From JAADJA01 sp963708435 (lineage in GTDB: Bacteria; Bacteroidota; Bacteroidia; Bacteroidales; JAADJA01): a stretch of DNA of 64,000 nucleotides. Below the pieces are notes generated by a model. That model did no database searches. It saw nothing but the letters and a program-made list of their open reading frames with translations, and was not told where the DNA came from. The stretch lies in contig CAVPSZ010000042.1 in assembly GCA_963708435.1 (NCBI GenBank), forward strand, positions 62,001 to 126,000. The letters are read 5' to 3'. A program made the position numbers and the translations under genes. Every line of letters begins with the position of its first letter. The stretch's first letter is position 1. Shown here in pieces: positions 47,486 to 58,439 of the stretch.

Positions 47486-49570
47486 ATGATCAGAAAAATT
47501 ACCATACTGTCCGCTCTTCTCCTTTCTCTGATGATGACTCATGCCCAGATTCCCGGCCTGACCGATCAGAAAATTGTCGACAGCCTGTTTCAAATCCTTC
47601 CCAAATCTGAAGGGACAGCCAGAGTCGATGTGCTGAACCACCTTGCCCTTAACCTTGCACCGCGGAGCTATGATTCGAGCCATCAATATGCAAATGAAGC
47701 CCTCACCCTGTCTGAAAAACTGGATTACGGAAAGGGCAAAGGCATTGCCATCTTCAATATCGGGAACAGCTATTATTTTACTGCCGATTATAAAAGTGCT
47801 TTGCTGAATTATCTGAAAGCATTAAGAATACTCGAAACGTTTGAGCCCCACAAGGAATTGGCCGACTTGCTGCTGATGCTCGGTGCACTGAACCAATACG
47901 TAAACAATATTGAAAAAGCAAAGCAATATCTTCTTCTTGCGGCCAGGACTTTTGGTATTATCGGGGATACCTCTTCAATGACATGGGCTTTTTCCCTTAT
48001 CAGTCTAACCTATAACACAAAACTCAATATTATATATCAAAATGATACTGTTGAAGGGGAAAAAATGATTAACTCCATGATGGACAGTGCTATTAAATAC
48101 CATAGCATTACGCTTAATTATTATTTACAGCCAAATCCTCAATATAAATTAGTGGGTCCGGAAGAGAACTTAGCAGATGCTTATAATTTAATGGGACAGT
48201 TGTATCTGACAAAAAGCGATTCAATGGGATTATTTGATTCTTTAGGGATAGACTGCCTTTTAAAAGGACTCGATATATCTCATAAGATTAAAGATCCAAT
48301 TTTGAAAATTTTTAATGAGGGTGCAATATGCATGAATCTTGGATATAATTACTATTTCCAGACAAAAAATAAGGAAGAGGGTTATAGGTTTGCTTTACTG
48401 GGTGCTGAAAAGTTGAAAAAAAGTATCGGTTATGATCAATACGCCTTTGCATTGGACCTGCTGGGGTATATTGAAATGGATAAAGGTAACTACCGAAAAG
48501 CACAAGAGTACCTGGACCTTGCATTAAGTATGAGCGATACTTTTCTTCTCGAACCGGATAGAATCAAAAAAACTAATGCCCTGTTAAGGTTATATAATGT
48601 AACAAATATGCATCGGGGACGGTGCGATATTTATTATGACCTTGAAATGCTGAATAAGAAAACCGGTAACTTTGAAAAAGCATTGTTCTATCGAAGAAAA
48701 CTGCACGAAGAAAGAAAAATACTGGCTCTTGACGAAACAAACCGCCAAATGACCGCGTTGCAGATTGATTACGAGGATGAAATTCAAAACCAGCAAATTG
48801 AACTGACCCATTTAAAACTCAACAGGTCAAGGTTGTGGTTTGCAGGGATTGGTAGCACTAGTGGTCATTGTTTTCCTGCTCATCTTACTTTATTTCCAGC
48901 GGAAAAAGCACACCACAGAACAAAATGCTTTGCTATTGAAGCAACGACTGCTCCGCTCGCAGATGAATCCGCACTTTATTTTTAACTCCCTTTCAGGTAT
49001 ACAGAATTTCATCGTCACCGAAAAATCAACAAAAGCGAGCATCTATCTTTCGAAATTTGCCACACTGGTCAGGAATATCCTCGACAGCAGTGTTAAAGAA
49101 TATGTCACCCTTGAGAAAGAGATCGCCACCATCGAAAATTACCTTGAGCTGCAGAAAGTTCGGTATGCCGGAAAGTTCGAATTTTCAATTAAGACTGATG
49201 ATGCCATTGATCCCGAATCCACGATGATCCCGCCGATGCTTGCGCAGCCCTTCATCGAGAATGCCATCGAGCACGGGATTGTCCATTCGGAAAAATGGGA
49301 CAAATAGATGTGGAGTTCAGACTTGAAAACGATGTCATCCTTTTTGAAGTCAGGGATAACGGCGTGGGACGAGAAAAAGCAAAAGAGCTGGAGGCACACC
49401 TTGAAAAGGATCACCACTCCATGTCCACCTCCATCACGCTGGAGCGGCTTGCCATGCTGAACAAAAAGCGAAAGCACAAGATCATCTTTGAGATCACCGA
49501 CCTGAAAGATAGCGATGGCAACGCAGCCGGAACATTTGTGAGGTTCGGGATACCATTAGGCAAGGATTAA
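47486..49570 (+). CDS. TPR-containing LytS-type sensor histidine kinase 1 (two frameshifts)
   Basis: About 694 residues after two corrections: an extra G in GGG at 48845-48847, and a missing A in the A-run at 49291-49295 (EKMGQIDVEF restored). Signal peptide (MIRKITILSALLLSLMMTHAQ), a periplasmic tetratricopeptide array (about 25-430; HQYANEALTLSEKLDYGKGKGIAIFNIGNSYYF), a coiled stretch, one membrane segment (GLVALVVIVFLLILLYF), then the His-kinase domain (RSQMNPHFIFNSLSGIQNFI, phospho-His in NPHF) and ATPase domain (PPMLAQPFIENAIEHGI, RDNGVGREKAKELE). It is a tandem paralogue of the next gene. Confidence 0.85.
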
Positions 49571-49585
49571 ATTGTAAGTTGAGGC

Positions 49586-51666
49586 ATGAAAAAACAAATG
49601 GTCATATTGCTGAGCTCAATAATCGCAATCACATACATCCATGCCCAGATTCCCAACCTGACTGACCAGAAAATTGTCGACAGCCTGTTTCAAATCCTTC
49701 CTAAATCTAATGGAAAATCGAGAGTGGATATTCTCAACCAGCTTGCCCTCAACCTTGCCCCACGGAGCTATGATTCGAGCAATCAATATGCAAATGAAGC
49801 CTTCACTCTGGCCGAAAAACTGGATTACGAAAAGGGCAAAGGCATTGCCATCTTCAATATCGGGAACAGCTACTATTTTACTGCCGATTATAAAAGTGCC
49901 TTGCTCAATTACCTTAATTCACTGCGAATCCTTGAAAACTTTGAACCTCACAAAGAACTTGGCAACTTGCTTTTTATGCTTGGCGCTTTAAACCAGTACG
50001 TGAATAATCTTGAAAAGTCTCAACATTATTATATTCTTGCAGCAAAGAATTTTACTGAGATTAATGACAGCGCAACAACTGTGAATATATATCAGAATTT
50101 AAGTTTGTCCTATCTGCAAAAACTCTCTGTTATTGTTAATACCGATACTGCTGTTGCAAGAAAATTGACAAACCAGATGATGGACAGCGCTATTAAATAT
50201 ACCGGTATTGCTGTTGATTTTTATTTACGTATCCTCCCTGATAAAAAAGGTAAATGCACAAAGGAGGATTTGGCAAATGCCTACAATTTATTGGGGCAGT
50301 GGTATTTGTTCAAATACGACCCTGCAAGCATAAATGATTCAATGGGAATGGAATATTTACTTAATGGCCTCGAGGCATCACATGAAATAAAAGACACAAG
50401 AGCTAAAAATGTGGTAGAAGGAGCATGTTATTCAAATCTTGGTTATAACTACTATTTTCGGTCAAAATATATTGAAAAAGGGATAGAATATGCTAAACTT
50501 GGCGCAGAAATACTTAAAAAAACTGAATTTTCCGATCAATATGCTTTTGTTTTAGAAACACTTGGTGAAATAGAATTGGATAGGGGCAATTATATATTAT
50601 CAAAAAAATACCTAACCCATGCTTTATGTATGAGCGATACTTTTCTTCTTTTAGTTGATAAAATTAAAACAGCCGATCCTACATACCTACTTTATGCAGC
50701 TATGAATATGCGTCGTGGAAGATGTAATCTTTTTTATTCTCTTTTGCTTTTAAATAAGGCAATGGGTGATTTTGAAAGTGCTCTGATCTTTCGTAAAAAG
50801 TTGGAAGATGAAAGAACCATTCTCAGGCAAGACGAAACAAACAGGGAGATGACCGCCTTGCAGGTCAATTATGAGGACGAACTTCAAAACCAGCAAATTG
50901 AAATGACCCATTTAAAGCTCAGCAGGTCAAGGTTATGGTTTGCTGGTGCCGGAAGCCTGGGATTGATCGTTTCCCTGCTTTTTATACTCTATTTCCAGCG
51001 TAAAAAATATTCTACCGAGCAAAATGCATTGCTATTAAAGCAAAGGCTGCTCCGCTCACAGATGAACCCACATTTTATTTTCAACTCCCTCTCTGGCATC
51101 CAGAATTTCATCGTCACCGAAAAATCAACCAAAGCGAGCATCTACCTTTCGAAATTTGCCACGCTGGTCAGGAATATCCTCGACAGCAGTGTAAAAGAAT
51201 ATGTCACATTAGAAAAGGAGATCACCACCATCGAAAATTACCTTGAGCTGCAAAAAATAAGGTATGCCGGCAAGTTTGATTTTTCTATAAAGACAGATGA
51301 TGCCATCGATCCCGAAACCACGATGATCCCACCCATGCTGGCACAGCCTTTCATCGAGAATGCCATCGAGCATGGGATCGTCCATTCGGAAAAAATGGGT
51401 CAAATTGATGTGGAGTTCCGGCTTGAAAACGATGTCATACTTTTTGAAGTCAGGGATAACGGTGTGGGGCGTGAAAAAGCAAAGAGCTGGAGGCACACCT
51501 TGAAAAGGATCACCACTCCATGTCCACCTCCATCACCCTCGAACGGCTTGCCATGCTGAACAAAAAGCGCAGGCACAAGATCATCTTTGAGATCAATGAC
51601 CTGAAAGATAACGAAGGCAACGCAGCCGGAACGTTTGTGAGGTTCGGGATACCGGTAGGTCTATGA
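49586..51666 (+). CDS. TPR-containing LytS-type sensor histidine kinase 2 (one frameshift)
   Basis: About 693 residues. It has the same architecture as its neighbour: signal peptide, TPR sensor region, membrane segment (GSLGLIVSLLFILYF), RSQMNPHFIFNSLSGIQNFI (about 488-507) and ATPase domain. A missing A in the AAA at 51481-51483 makes the uncorrected frame stop at 51559 with a nonsense tail. Restored, it reads KELEAHLEKDHHSMSTSITLE, split here by the break, and ends FVRFGIPVGL at 51666. The kinase halves of the two paralogues are almost identical while the central sensor regions (about 150-330) differ, suggesting different inputs to one regulator. Confidence 0.85.
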
Positions 51667-52050
51667 TTAACCATTTCCGGGTTGAATGATTTGTAAAAAT
51701 TGTGGTTATAACCGAAAAATATACGAATGTTTGTCGGTTATAAACGGAGAAATGACAAAACGGAAATTACATGATACTATAAATACTCAATACTCCCGTA
51801 GTTTTTCTAATTCCACGATAATCTGCGTAATCTACGAGAAATAACCATCTCATTTTTCTCCGGATACTGCAGATAAGCGCAGAAGACATCTATTATTGTT
51901 TTTGTGGTTGTCATAAAATATTACCGTATAATTGAATCCTGATAATTCCCTCCCAATTTCCCTATTTCACTTATTTCAATCTAATTCAATCTTTTTCCAT
52001 TTATTTCATTCTATTTCAACCAATATCCCTATTTCCCTTAAACCTCTCTC
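51667..52050. other. Intergenic region with pyrimidine-rich repeats
   Basis: 384 bp between convergent operons. A CTGCG-type inverted repeat at about 51812-51885, then a T/C-rich repetitive tract (51931-52040). No gene or clear terminator. Confidence 0.5.
51931..52040. repeat. Degenerate TTATTTCAATCTA / CCCTATTTC tract
   Basis: Pyrimidine-rich tandem-like units (ATTTCACTTATTTCAATC, ATTTATTTCATTCTATTTC, and two CCCTATTTCxCTT) downstream of the MutS-like gene; looks like a decayed minisatellite. Confidence 0.5.
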
Positions 52051-53851
52051 TCACACCGTTATCCCCATTTCTCTCATTAAGAGTGTGGCATTCATGTTTT
52101 TCGAAATCCCGTTGCGAAGCTTATAATCGAACGACAGCTTATCCCCCGCGATATCCACCTCGAAGCACCTGTTAACAATTTTATCGGGAAAAATTTCCTG
52201 CAGGTCACCCAGCGACACATCATGCGTTGCAACAATCCCGCTGGCGCCGAAATGCAGCAGTTGCTTCAGCAATGCTTCCGATCCGGCATGTTTATCCTTA
52301 GAATTGGTTCCTTTTAGGATCTCATCAAGGATTATAAAAAGCTCCCTGCCTGTTTTCAGTTCATCGATGATTGCCTTCAGCCGTTTCAATTCAGAATAAA
52401 AATAAGATTCATTCTTCTGCAGCGAGTCGTTGGTCCGCAGGCTGGTATACAGGGCTACAGGCTTAAACCTGAAAACATCGGCGCATACCGGAGCGCCGCA
52501 CATGGCAAGGATCAGGTTCACTCCTGCAGTTCTCAGGTATGTGCTCTTACCGGCCATATTGGCGCCGGTCACAATCAGGAACTGCCCCTTTCCTGTTGTC
52601 AGGGGATTGTTCACCCTGAATTCCCTTGGTATAAGAGGATGTCCCATATTTTCAGCATTAAGAAGGCGTTCATCGCTCAGTATTTCAGGGAAATGAGCTT
52701 CAGGATGATTATAATAAAAATTTGCCAGGCAATTCAGCATATCCGTCTCTGCGATCACACCGAACCATTTTTCAATTTCATTTTGATGAAGCTTTTGCCA
52801 GTTTTCGAGCCGACGCATCTGCAGAAAGTCCCATTGAAGCAATCCGTTTAAAAATATCCAGAAAACCGGATTTGTCCTGTTATCGAGCGCTGTAAGGATC
52901 GAGGATAAAGTTTTTAAACTATTTGATGCCGTTTGATTTTTACATATCAGGTTCTGCTTGAATTTGTTCAGTTTTTCCGATTTAACACTCAATGATTCTA
53001 TTTTCCTGATCAGTAGTGAAAATTTAGTGAGCATTTCAGAAGTCCTGCTTACCTGCTTGTACCGGTCCATTATTTTTTTTGCGAACAAACTTGGTATCCC
53101 AAGAGGAATAAGCAAAACATATAAAATAAAAGCTTTGGCGCCAATCAATCCGGCTGACAGCAAGATGATCATTAATAGAGTAAGGGTGGGAAGGAAAATA
53201 AGGAAGAAGGAAAACATCATATTTTCGAAAAGTGGCGGTAACTGAATCCATTTCAATATTTTTTCTTTGTCCACCTTCCTGTCATCGTAAATCATCCCGA
53301 TACTTTGAAAATCCTGACGCCAGTCTGTTTCATTTTTCAGTTCTCCAACCGCCTTTTGATTTTCCAAAATCCTTTCCTGCTGCAGGCAGGGATTTTGAAG
53401 AATTGCGGCCAGCCTCTCCCTTCCGTTTTGAGTCGATGTCCGGTTCAGGTATTGGAACAATGATTCGGGTCCAAAGATATCAAGATCGGTTGTGTAAGGG
53501 TGAGCCGGATCTCCGAATTCAGCTCCGTTTTCAAATAATGAATAGTTACCTCCGAGGGCAGAAAGTTCATTCTGGTTAATCTTAATCAGTGCTTCCTGAT
53601 GCTTTTTCTTTTCCAGAACCCTCGAATGGAGAAAAACTATGAATACAAATAACAATGTTGAGATCAGCAGCGGAAAATATCAGAGCCGGAATATCCGGTC
53701 TTTGTGCAAAATAAATAATCAATCCGGCTCCGGCCAGGAATACAAATAACCTGAAATTAGAAATCCACCGGCTCTGCCTTAATGAATGCAGATGAAGGGT
53801 TTGATAATGATTAATCTTATCCTGATAGAAGGATTTAATTTCAGAGATCAT
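52051..53851 (-). CDS. Membrane-associated MutS-family ATPase (one frameshift)
   Basis: About 599 residues after removing one base from the four-base run at 53674-53677; the join then forms a clean membrane segment (ALIFPLLISTLLFVFIVFLH). Four predicted membrane segments lie in the first ~270 residues (about 30-47, 57-75, and a pair near 215-255). The MutS core and ATPase domain follow: Walker A TGANMAGKSTYLRTAG (about 432), LYTSLRTNDSLQKNESYFYSEL, Walker B LFIILDEILKGTNSKDKHAGS, and VATHDVSLGDL. It lacks the mismatch-recognition domain of MutS1 and the Smr nuclease of MutS2. This is a Bacteroidetes MutS-like branch of unknown role; mismatch repair should not be assumed. Confidence 0.85.
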
Positions 53852-54351
53852 AACGAATCTGTTTGAAAGGGTAAAAATAAGAAATTCGGTCAGGGAAGAA
53901 CTCCAACATTTACATAAAATTAGAAATCAGTAGAATTTATTCAGACGGATGCTACGAAAAAGGATGCTACGGAAACAGGATTGGTCTGGCTTGAAAATAA
54001 TAAAACTCTTTTGAGGATCAATGAATCAAGCCCAAAAAAACGGCGCCCACATAAGTGGACGCCGCCAAACCCAAAAGAATCGAATTATGAAAAAATTAAT
54101 CAACTTTTAATTTATACGCTGGAAAAGGATTTTTTGATACAATCTTTAAAAAATAAATTCCTTTTTCCATTGTTTGCAAATTTAGTAAAACTTGTTTTTG
54201 ATTTGCAAGTTTTTTCAAAAAAAATTTTTCTGGTTTATATAAAGAACTATTTCTCTGTTGACTTTATGTCATTAGCTGAAACAAAGCTAAAGGTATCAGC
54301 TCAAAGAAAAAAGGATTTGGCCGGGTTTAACAATTTTTTAACAAATTGCTA
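53852..54351. other. AT-rich region between the CYTH and MutS-like genes
   Basis: 500 bp holding a minus-strand terminator (54034-54064). A plus-strand frame at 53981-54394 crosses the terminator, is Lys/Phe-rich and overlaps the CYTH gene, so I do not call it. Confidence 0.6.
54034..54064 (-). terminator. Terminator for the leftward CYTH gene
   Basis: Minus-strand stem CGGCGTCCAC (54055-54064) / GTGGGCGCCG (54041-54050), loop TTAT, followed by seven T (54034-54040). It is about 290 bp after the CYTH stop. Confidence 0.8.
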
Positions 54352-54819
54352 TTACCAGGTCAAGAATGGATTCCGAATCAAATTCGAATTATAATATCGG
54401 GGATCATTGGTTACCTCCTGCCCTATCCAGTCCGGAATATCGAATTCCTGGTCTTCCGCTTGCAATTCTATCTCGGCAATAACCAAACCTTCATTTTGTC
54501 CTTTGAATTCATCAACTTCCCAGACCAGATCAGCAGATTTTATCCTGTACCTGTATTTTTCGATGATGGGCTTCTCGCAAAGTTCATTCATTATAAATTC
54601 TGCCTCCTCACCGGGTATTTCATATTCAAATTCACTTCTTGTCGCTCCTTTATTGATGCCTTTGATGGTAAGATAAGCCTGGTGTCCGATGATTCTGATC
54701 CTTACCACACGATCTTTGGCTGTACTCAAAAAACCCTGACGTATATAAATTCCCCTCCCTAACTTTTTATACTCGGGGCTTTTCACTAAAAATTTTCTTT
54801 CGATCTCCCTATACTTCAT
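54352..54819 (-). CDS. CYTH-domain protein (triphosphate tunnel metalloenzyme family)
   Basis: 155 residues, a single CYTH domain. The signature EIERKFLV (residues 5-12) is followed by alternating charged strands that line the tunnel: RVVRIRIIG, YLTIKGINKGATRSEFEYEIP, KYRYRIKSADLVWEVDEFKG, VIAEIELQAEDQEFDIPDWIGQEVT. The family hydrolyses triphosphates or inorganic tripolyphosphate with divalent metal; the exact substrate is not predictable. A minus-strand TATATTTG (-7 box) lies at 54888-54895. Confidence 0.92.
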   Translation of the reverse strand: MKYREIERKFLVKSPEYKKLGRGIYIRQGFLSTAKDRVVRIRIIGHQAYLTIKGINKGATRSEFEYEIPGEEAEFIMNELCEKPIIEKYRYRIKSADLVWEVDEFKGQNEGLVIAEIELQAEDQEFDIPDWIGQEVTNDPRYYNSNLIRNPFLTW

Positions 54820-54887
54820 GCCTTTATCCAGGAGGTTTTAAAGTTTAAACCTATTCTATTTCATGCTTTTTAGCCAATACCAGTCTG

Positions 54888-54895
54888 CAAATATA
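54888..54895 (-). promoter_or_regulatory. Candidate -7 box (TATATTTG) for the CYTH gene
   Basis: Minus-strand TATATTTG, 68 bp upstream of the start. It suggests transcription separate from the M14 peptidase gene. Confidence 0.35.
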
Positions 54896-54953
54896 ATATT
54901 TTCATGATACAATTTCAGAAATTGTGATTCTCGGCAGATTTCTGAAAATCATA

Positions 54954-57900
54954 CTATTCCGGCACCTGGCTTCCGCTGCCGTTATTCGGTTGCCAGCAAT
55001 CATCTTTATCCCTGTTATCCACCTGCCCGTCAAGATTCAGGTCTTCATAGCGGTAACCGGCTTCCCCAGCATTCGGCCTCCATAGAATACTGATATCTGA
55101 TTCATCGATGTTTCCGTCACTGTTAGCATCCCCTCCAATCATTCCCCAGTAACCCGGCCAAACCTCCTTGCAGCCATTTGCACCTCCATAGGTTTTATCA
55201 TATCCCGTTGTGAAATCGTAGGTGTAAATACCTCCTGAAATGGACAAGGCAGTGGCTGATAAAATACTCAGGTGATTCCTGTGATGGATTACTATAAATA
55301 GTCCGTTTGCTGCTGTTACAGGCAATACTAAAGGGCTCGTCCCGTTGGTAGAGACGATATTCCCATCGGCTTTAATAAAACCTGCCTGCCTTGCTATCCT
55401 GGTTGCAGGGGTGGCATTGGCTGGAGTGGTGGCATCCCTCAGTTCAATCAGAACCCAATCAACAACGTTGGCTGGTATTGCGGCTACCGATTCCGACCCT
55501 GAATAACTCCAGGGAAGTGTGTTATAAGGTTGTGATAAAGGCATCAACGGTGAAAGACTGTTTGACATCTGACTTCCGGTAAAGGGACCTTCCAGAACAG
55601 CTTTCAAATTCAAAGTTGTGGTTGGCGGTGGAAGTAATTCAAAAAAATCCAGATATTGATGCATCAGCTCTGTCCTTGTCGATGGCAAAACACCATTGAC
55701 AAGACCACCGAACTCATGGCTGCAACCAATCGTTTTATAAGTACCGCCATTATAAGCCACCCCCGTGCCATAAACCGGTGACTGGTTCTGAAGAATAAGT
55801 ATTGCCGGCGATATGGGGTTGATCCTGTCCATCCAGCTATTATCACCAGAGTAAACAAAAGACATTCCCTGTGTAAATGTTCCGGTTTTTCCTGCTATAG
55901 TGCTCATATCCGCTGATCCATCCGAAACACCACTGATCTTGAACATGCTATGTACTGCCGTCTGCGTGTCATAGGCCCAGGTGTCACCACCTTCCATATA
56001 AAGAGTTCCCCCTCCATTAAGGAATGCAGCTAACGCCTGTCCTTCAGTTGTGGTTAAAACGTGATTACTGCTGTATATTCCCAGGCACAAGAACACACTG
56101 CTGTAAATGTTCAATGTCGTTGGAAATACAGTAGTATAATCAGCAGCTACTCCGTTGGCTTCGATGGATGTTTTTATTACAGTCCCGCTGTTATGGTTGC
56201 CGTCAAGATCTATGATTAATAAAGGAATCTGGCCTATTACAAAGTTCATTACAAAATTGTTTGAATAAGCACCGCTGTTGGCTGTAACATTCAAATCTAT
56301 TGTAACTGGTTCCCCGGCTGGTGTGCCTGCATCGGCAGTGACTGTATAAGTTCCTGAACTGCTCTGACCAGGACCGATGTCTCCAAAACCAGTTGTTCCT
56401 GCCTGTATTGTCAGGTAAGGGCTAACAGTGTTTATAACTCCAGTCACATTTTGAGCATTTACATTCCCGTTATTTTTTAAAGTTACTATTATGTCGACCG
56501 TTTCACCGGGATCAATTTTACCATTATTATTACCAAAACTGTCATCCACTTCGTATCCTGTCATTGCAATATAGACTCCTGACACCGGCTCCAGTATCTT
56601 TACAGCATCAAGATCGAAACCCGCATTAGCTTCGGATGCCGTACCATCACCATCATCAAGAATTTTAATATACCGGGAACTGGTCAATCCGCTTATGGCA
56701 AGATCGAATTCTGTTGTACCACTCCCTGTACCCAGGCTGATCCAGGGGCCATCCATTGTTGATCCGGCATAGCAAGTATACCCTTCAGGTGAAGCATCTC
56801 CTTCATAAACCCTGAAATCTGATCCCGCTCCATCCAATACAGGTGACTGCATATCGAGAATACAATACCCGCTTTTGCCAATCGAATAATTAATATTATC
56901 TGGTGCGCACAATGCAGCCGGTGTATTTCCTTCATCCGCAAAATTGTTACCCGGTATGTACGATGCTATAAATTTATAGGCATACCTTTCATTGCTGGAA
57001 ATAAGCTGAAAATTTGTTGTTGTGACATTGCTGGCCGATACAGTAATACCACTGATGGTCTGGGTAATATAACCATTTGCCTTAACGGTTATAGTATATG
57101 TGCCGGGCAAAACATACTTATGATAATCACCAACTTCCGGATCGGTATAACAGGGATAATAGTTATTAACGAAAACTAATGCGGCGACAGGTTCTCCGGT
57201 TTGTGCGTCAGCAACTGTACCTTGTAAGCCATATCCGGAATACTCAACCAGAGCTATCATTGATGGCTTATTGTAATTATAGTAAGTCATAATCTGTGAA
57301 GCAGGAGGTTGTTTACTGGTCGAAATTTCAATGCTCCAGGATACAGATCCAGTAATGCCATAATATGCGTCTTTCGAGCTTCCGTTAATGGGGTACATCC
57401 CGGCATATCCCTGTCCATAAGGCAGGGCGGTGTAGCCTGATGCATTAACATAAACCTGGGCCAGTTGATTGATATGAGCATTGTCGTATGTGGCATCAGG
57501 CCGGTAACTCCAGGGATAGGAAACAAACTCGGTTCCGCTATGGTAGGATGTATAAACCACAAACTGATTTTCTAAGTTACAAAGTCTTAAAGCTTTCGAT
57601 TCAATTTCATTGAACGGGCCAGAACTGCTGCCTTCTCCATTCCACATATAGCCGCAATCTCGGTTCAGGTCAACACCATTGTTATTATATCGTACCATAT
57701 TGACTCTTCCATCAGGATTCACCATAAGATAAAGCCATATTTCGCGGTTATTTATCAGATTGGTTATGGTGGAATTTGAGCCATAGCTTAAGCAAAATTC
57801 TCTCGCAAACCGGATAATATTTTCAGCGCCGCCAATTTCATCACCATGAATGCCGCCATCAAAAAAGACCTCGGCTTCCGGCTCATCAGTCAAAACATTA

Positions 57901-58316
57901 TCACTGATCTTCAATGCAGCCAGTTGCCTGCCACCAAGTGAAGTTCCAAACAGATATTTTTTACAAATGGAAGGAAAGTGTTCCTCAAGACTATCAGCCA
58001 AATCAATGATCTGCTGGTAACTGTGGTAAGCGTCTTCTGCAATCCAAAAACTTTCAAAATGCTTATTCAGATCTTCTATTTCCGTTTTAATTTGAAAACC
58101 CAAAGATTCGAGATAGGATTTTTCTCTGGGTACAAGATAAGCCCTTACTTCTTTGTTTGAAAAGGCTTCAAAATTGATTTTCAGATTATTTAAAGTCTGT
58201 ACCTGTTCTGAACTTTTTATGACTATAATGACTTGTTGCTCACCCGATCGCCAGCCATCAGCCAGGCAATTCATAGTTATTATAAGGAAAATAACTATAA
58301 CTGATAATTTGTGCAT
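54954..58316 (-). CDS. Secreted M14 zinc carboxypeptidase with dockerin-like C-terminal module
   Basis: 1120 residues. Signal peptide (MHKLSVIVIFLIITMNCLA), then an M14 catalytic domain at about 95-370: zinc ligands in GGIHGDEIGG (His about 154, Glu about 157), NPDGR (about 200), DLNRD (about 217), TSYHSG with the third ligand (about 258) and the catalytic Glu in WSIEIST (about 330). A carboxypeptidase regulatory-like domain (LQGTVADAQTGEPV), a discoidin-like domain, a CARDB-like domain and a glutamine-amidotransferase-like fold (YSSVFLCLGIYSSNHVLT) follow. The last ~215 residues are a module shared with the next upstream gene, ending in paired Ca-loop motifs GDANSDGNIDESD and DLNLDGQVDNRDKDD. 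No YPNP sorting tail. Confidence 0.9.
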   Translation of the reverse strand: MHKLSVIVIFLIITMNCLADGWRSGEQQVIIVIKSSEQVQTLNNLKINFEAFSNKEVRAYLVPREKSYLESLGFQIKTEIEDLNKHFESFWIAEDAYHSYQQIIDLADSLEEHFPSICKKYLFGTSLGGRQLAALKISDNVLTDEPEAEVFFDGGIHGDEIGGAENIIRFAREFCLSYGSNSTITNLINNREIWLYLMVNPDGRVNMVRYNNNGVDLNRDCGYMWNGEGSSSGPFNEIESKALRLCNLENQFVVYTSYHSGTEFVSYPWSYRPDATYDNAHINQLAQVYVNASGYTALPYGQGYAGMYPINGSSKDAYYGITGSVSWSIEISTSKQPPASQIMTYYNYNKPSMIALVEYSGYGLQGTVADAQTGEPVAALVFVNNYYPCYTDPEVGDYHKYVLPGTYTITVKANGYITQTISGITVSASNVTTTNFQLISSNERYAYKFIASYIPGNNFADEGNTPAALCAPDNINYSIGKSGYCILDMQSPVLDGAGSDFRVYEGDASPEGYTCYAGSTMDGPWISLGTGSGTTEFDLAISGLTSSRYIKILDDGDGTASEANAGFDLDAVKILEPVSGVYIAMTGYEVDDSFGNNNGKIDPGETVDIIVTLKNNGNVNAQNVTGVINTVSPYLTIQAGTTGFGDIGPGQSSSGTYTVTADAGTPAGEPVTIDLNVTANSGAYSNNFVMNFVIGQIPLLIIDLDGNHNSGTVIKTSIEANGVAADYTTVFPTTLNIYSSVFLCLGIYSSNHVLTTTEGQALAAFLNGGGTLYMEGGDTWAYDTQTAVHSMFKISGVSDGSADMSTIAGKTGTFTQGMSFVYSGDNSWMDRINPISPAILILQNQSPVYGTGVAYNGGTYKTIGCSHEFGGLVNGVLPSTRTELMHQYLDFFELLPPPTTTLNLKAVLEGPFTGSQMSNSLSPLMPLSQPYNTLPWSYSGSESVAAIPANVVDWVLIELRDATTPANATPATRIARQAGFIKADGNIVSTNGTSPLVLPVTAANGLFIVIHHRNHLSILSATALSISGGIYTYDFTTGYDKTYGGANGCKEVWPGYWGMIGGDANSDGNIDESDISILWRPNAGEAGYRYEDLNLDGQVDNRDKDDCWQPNNGSGSQVPE

Positions 58317-58384
58317 ATCTTAAAATCTTTAAATATTCTTACCTAAGTGTTAAAATTTCAAAGGAACAAGAAACTCTTAATACA

Positions 58385-58416
58385 AAAATGCCGGTTTGAA
58401 ATTTAACCGGCATTTT
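58385..58416 (-). terminator. Bidirectional-type terminator after the C25 protease
   Basis: Perfect 12-bp stem AAAATGCCGGTT (58385-58396) / AACCGGCATTTT (58405-58416), with A and T runs on both sides. It separates the C25 gene from the M14 gene. Confidence 0.85.
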
Positions 58417-58439
58417 CTATATTGTTTACTATGTGAAAA

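Noticed and set aside
53981..54394. Plus-strand 137-codon frame
   Set aside because: It crosses the minus-strand terminator at 54034-54064, is Lys/Phe/Leu-rich from AT bias, and overlaps the well-supported CYTH gene.
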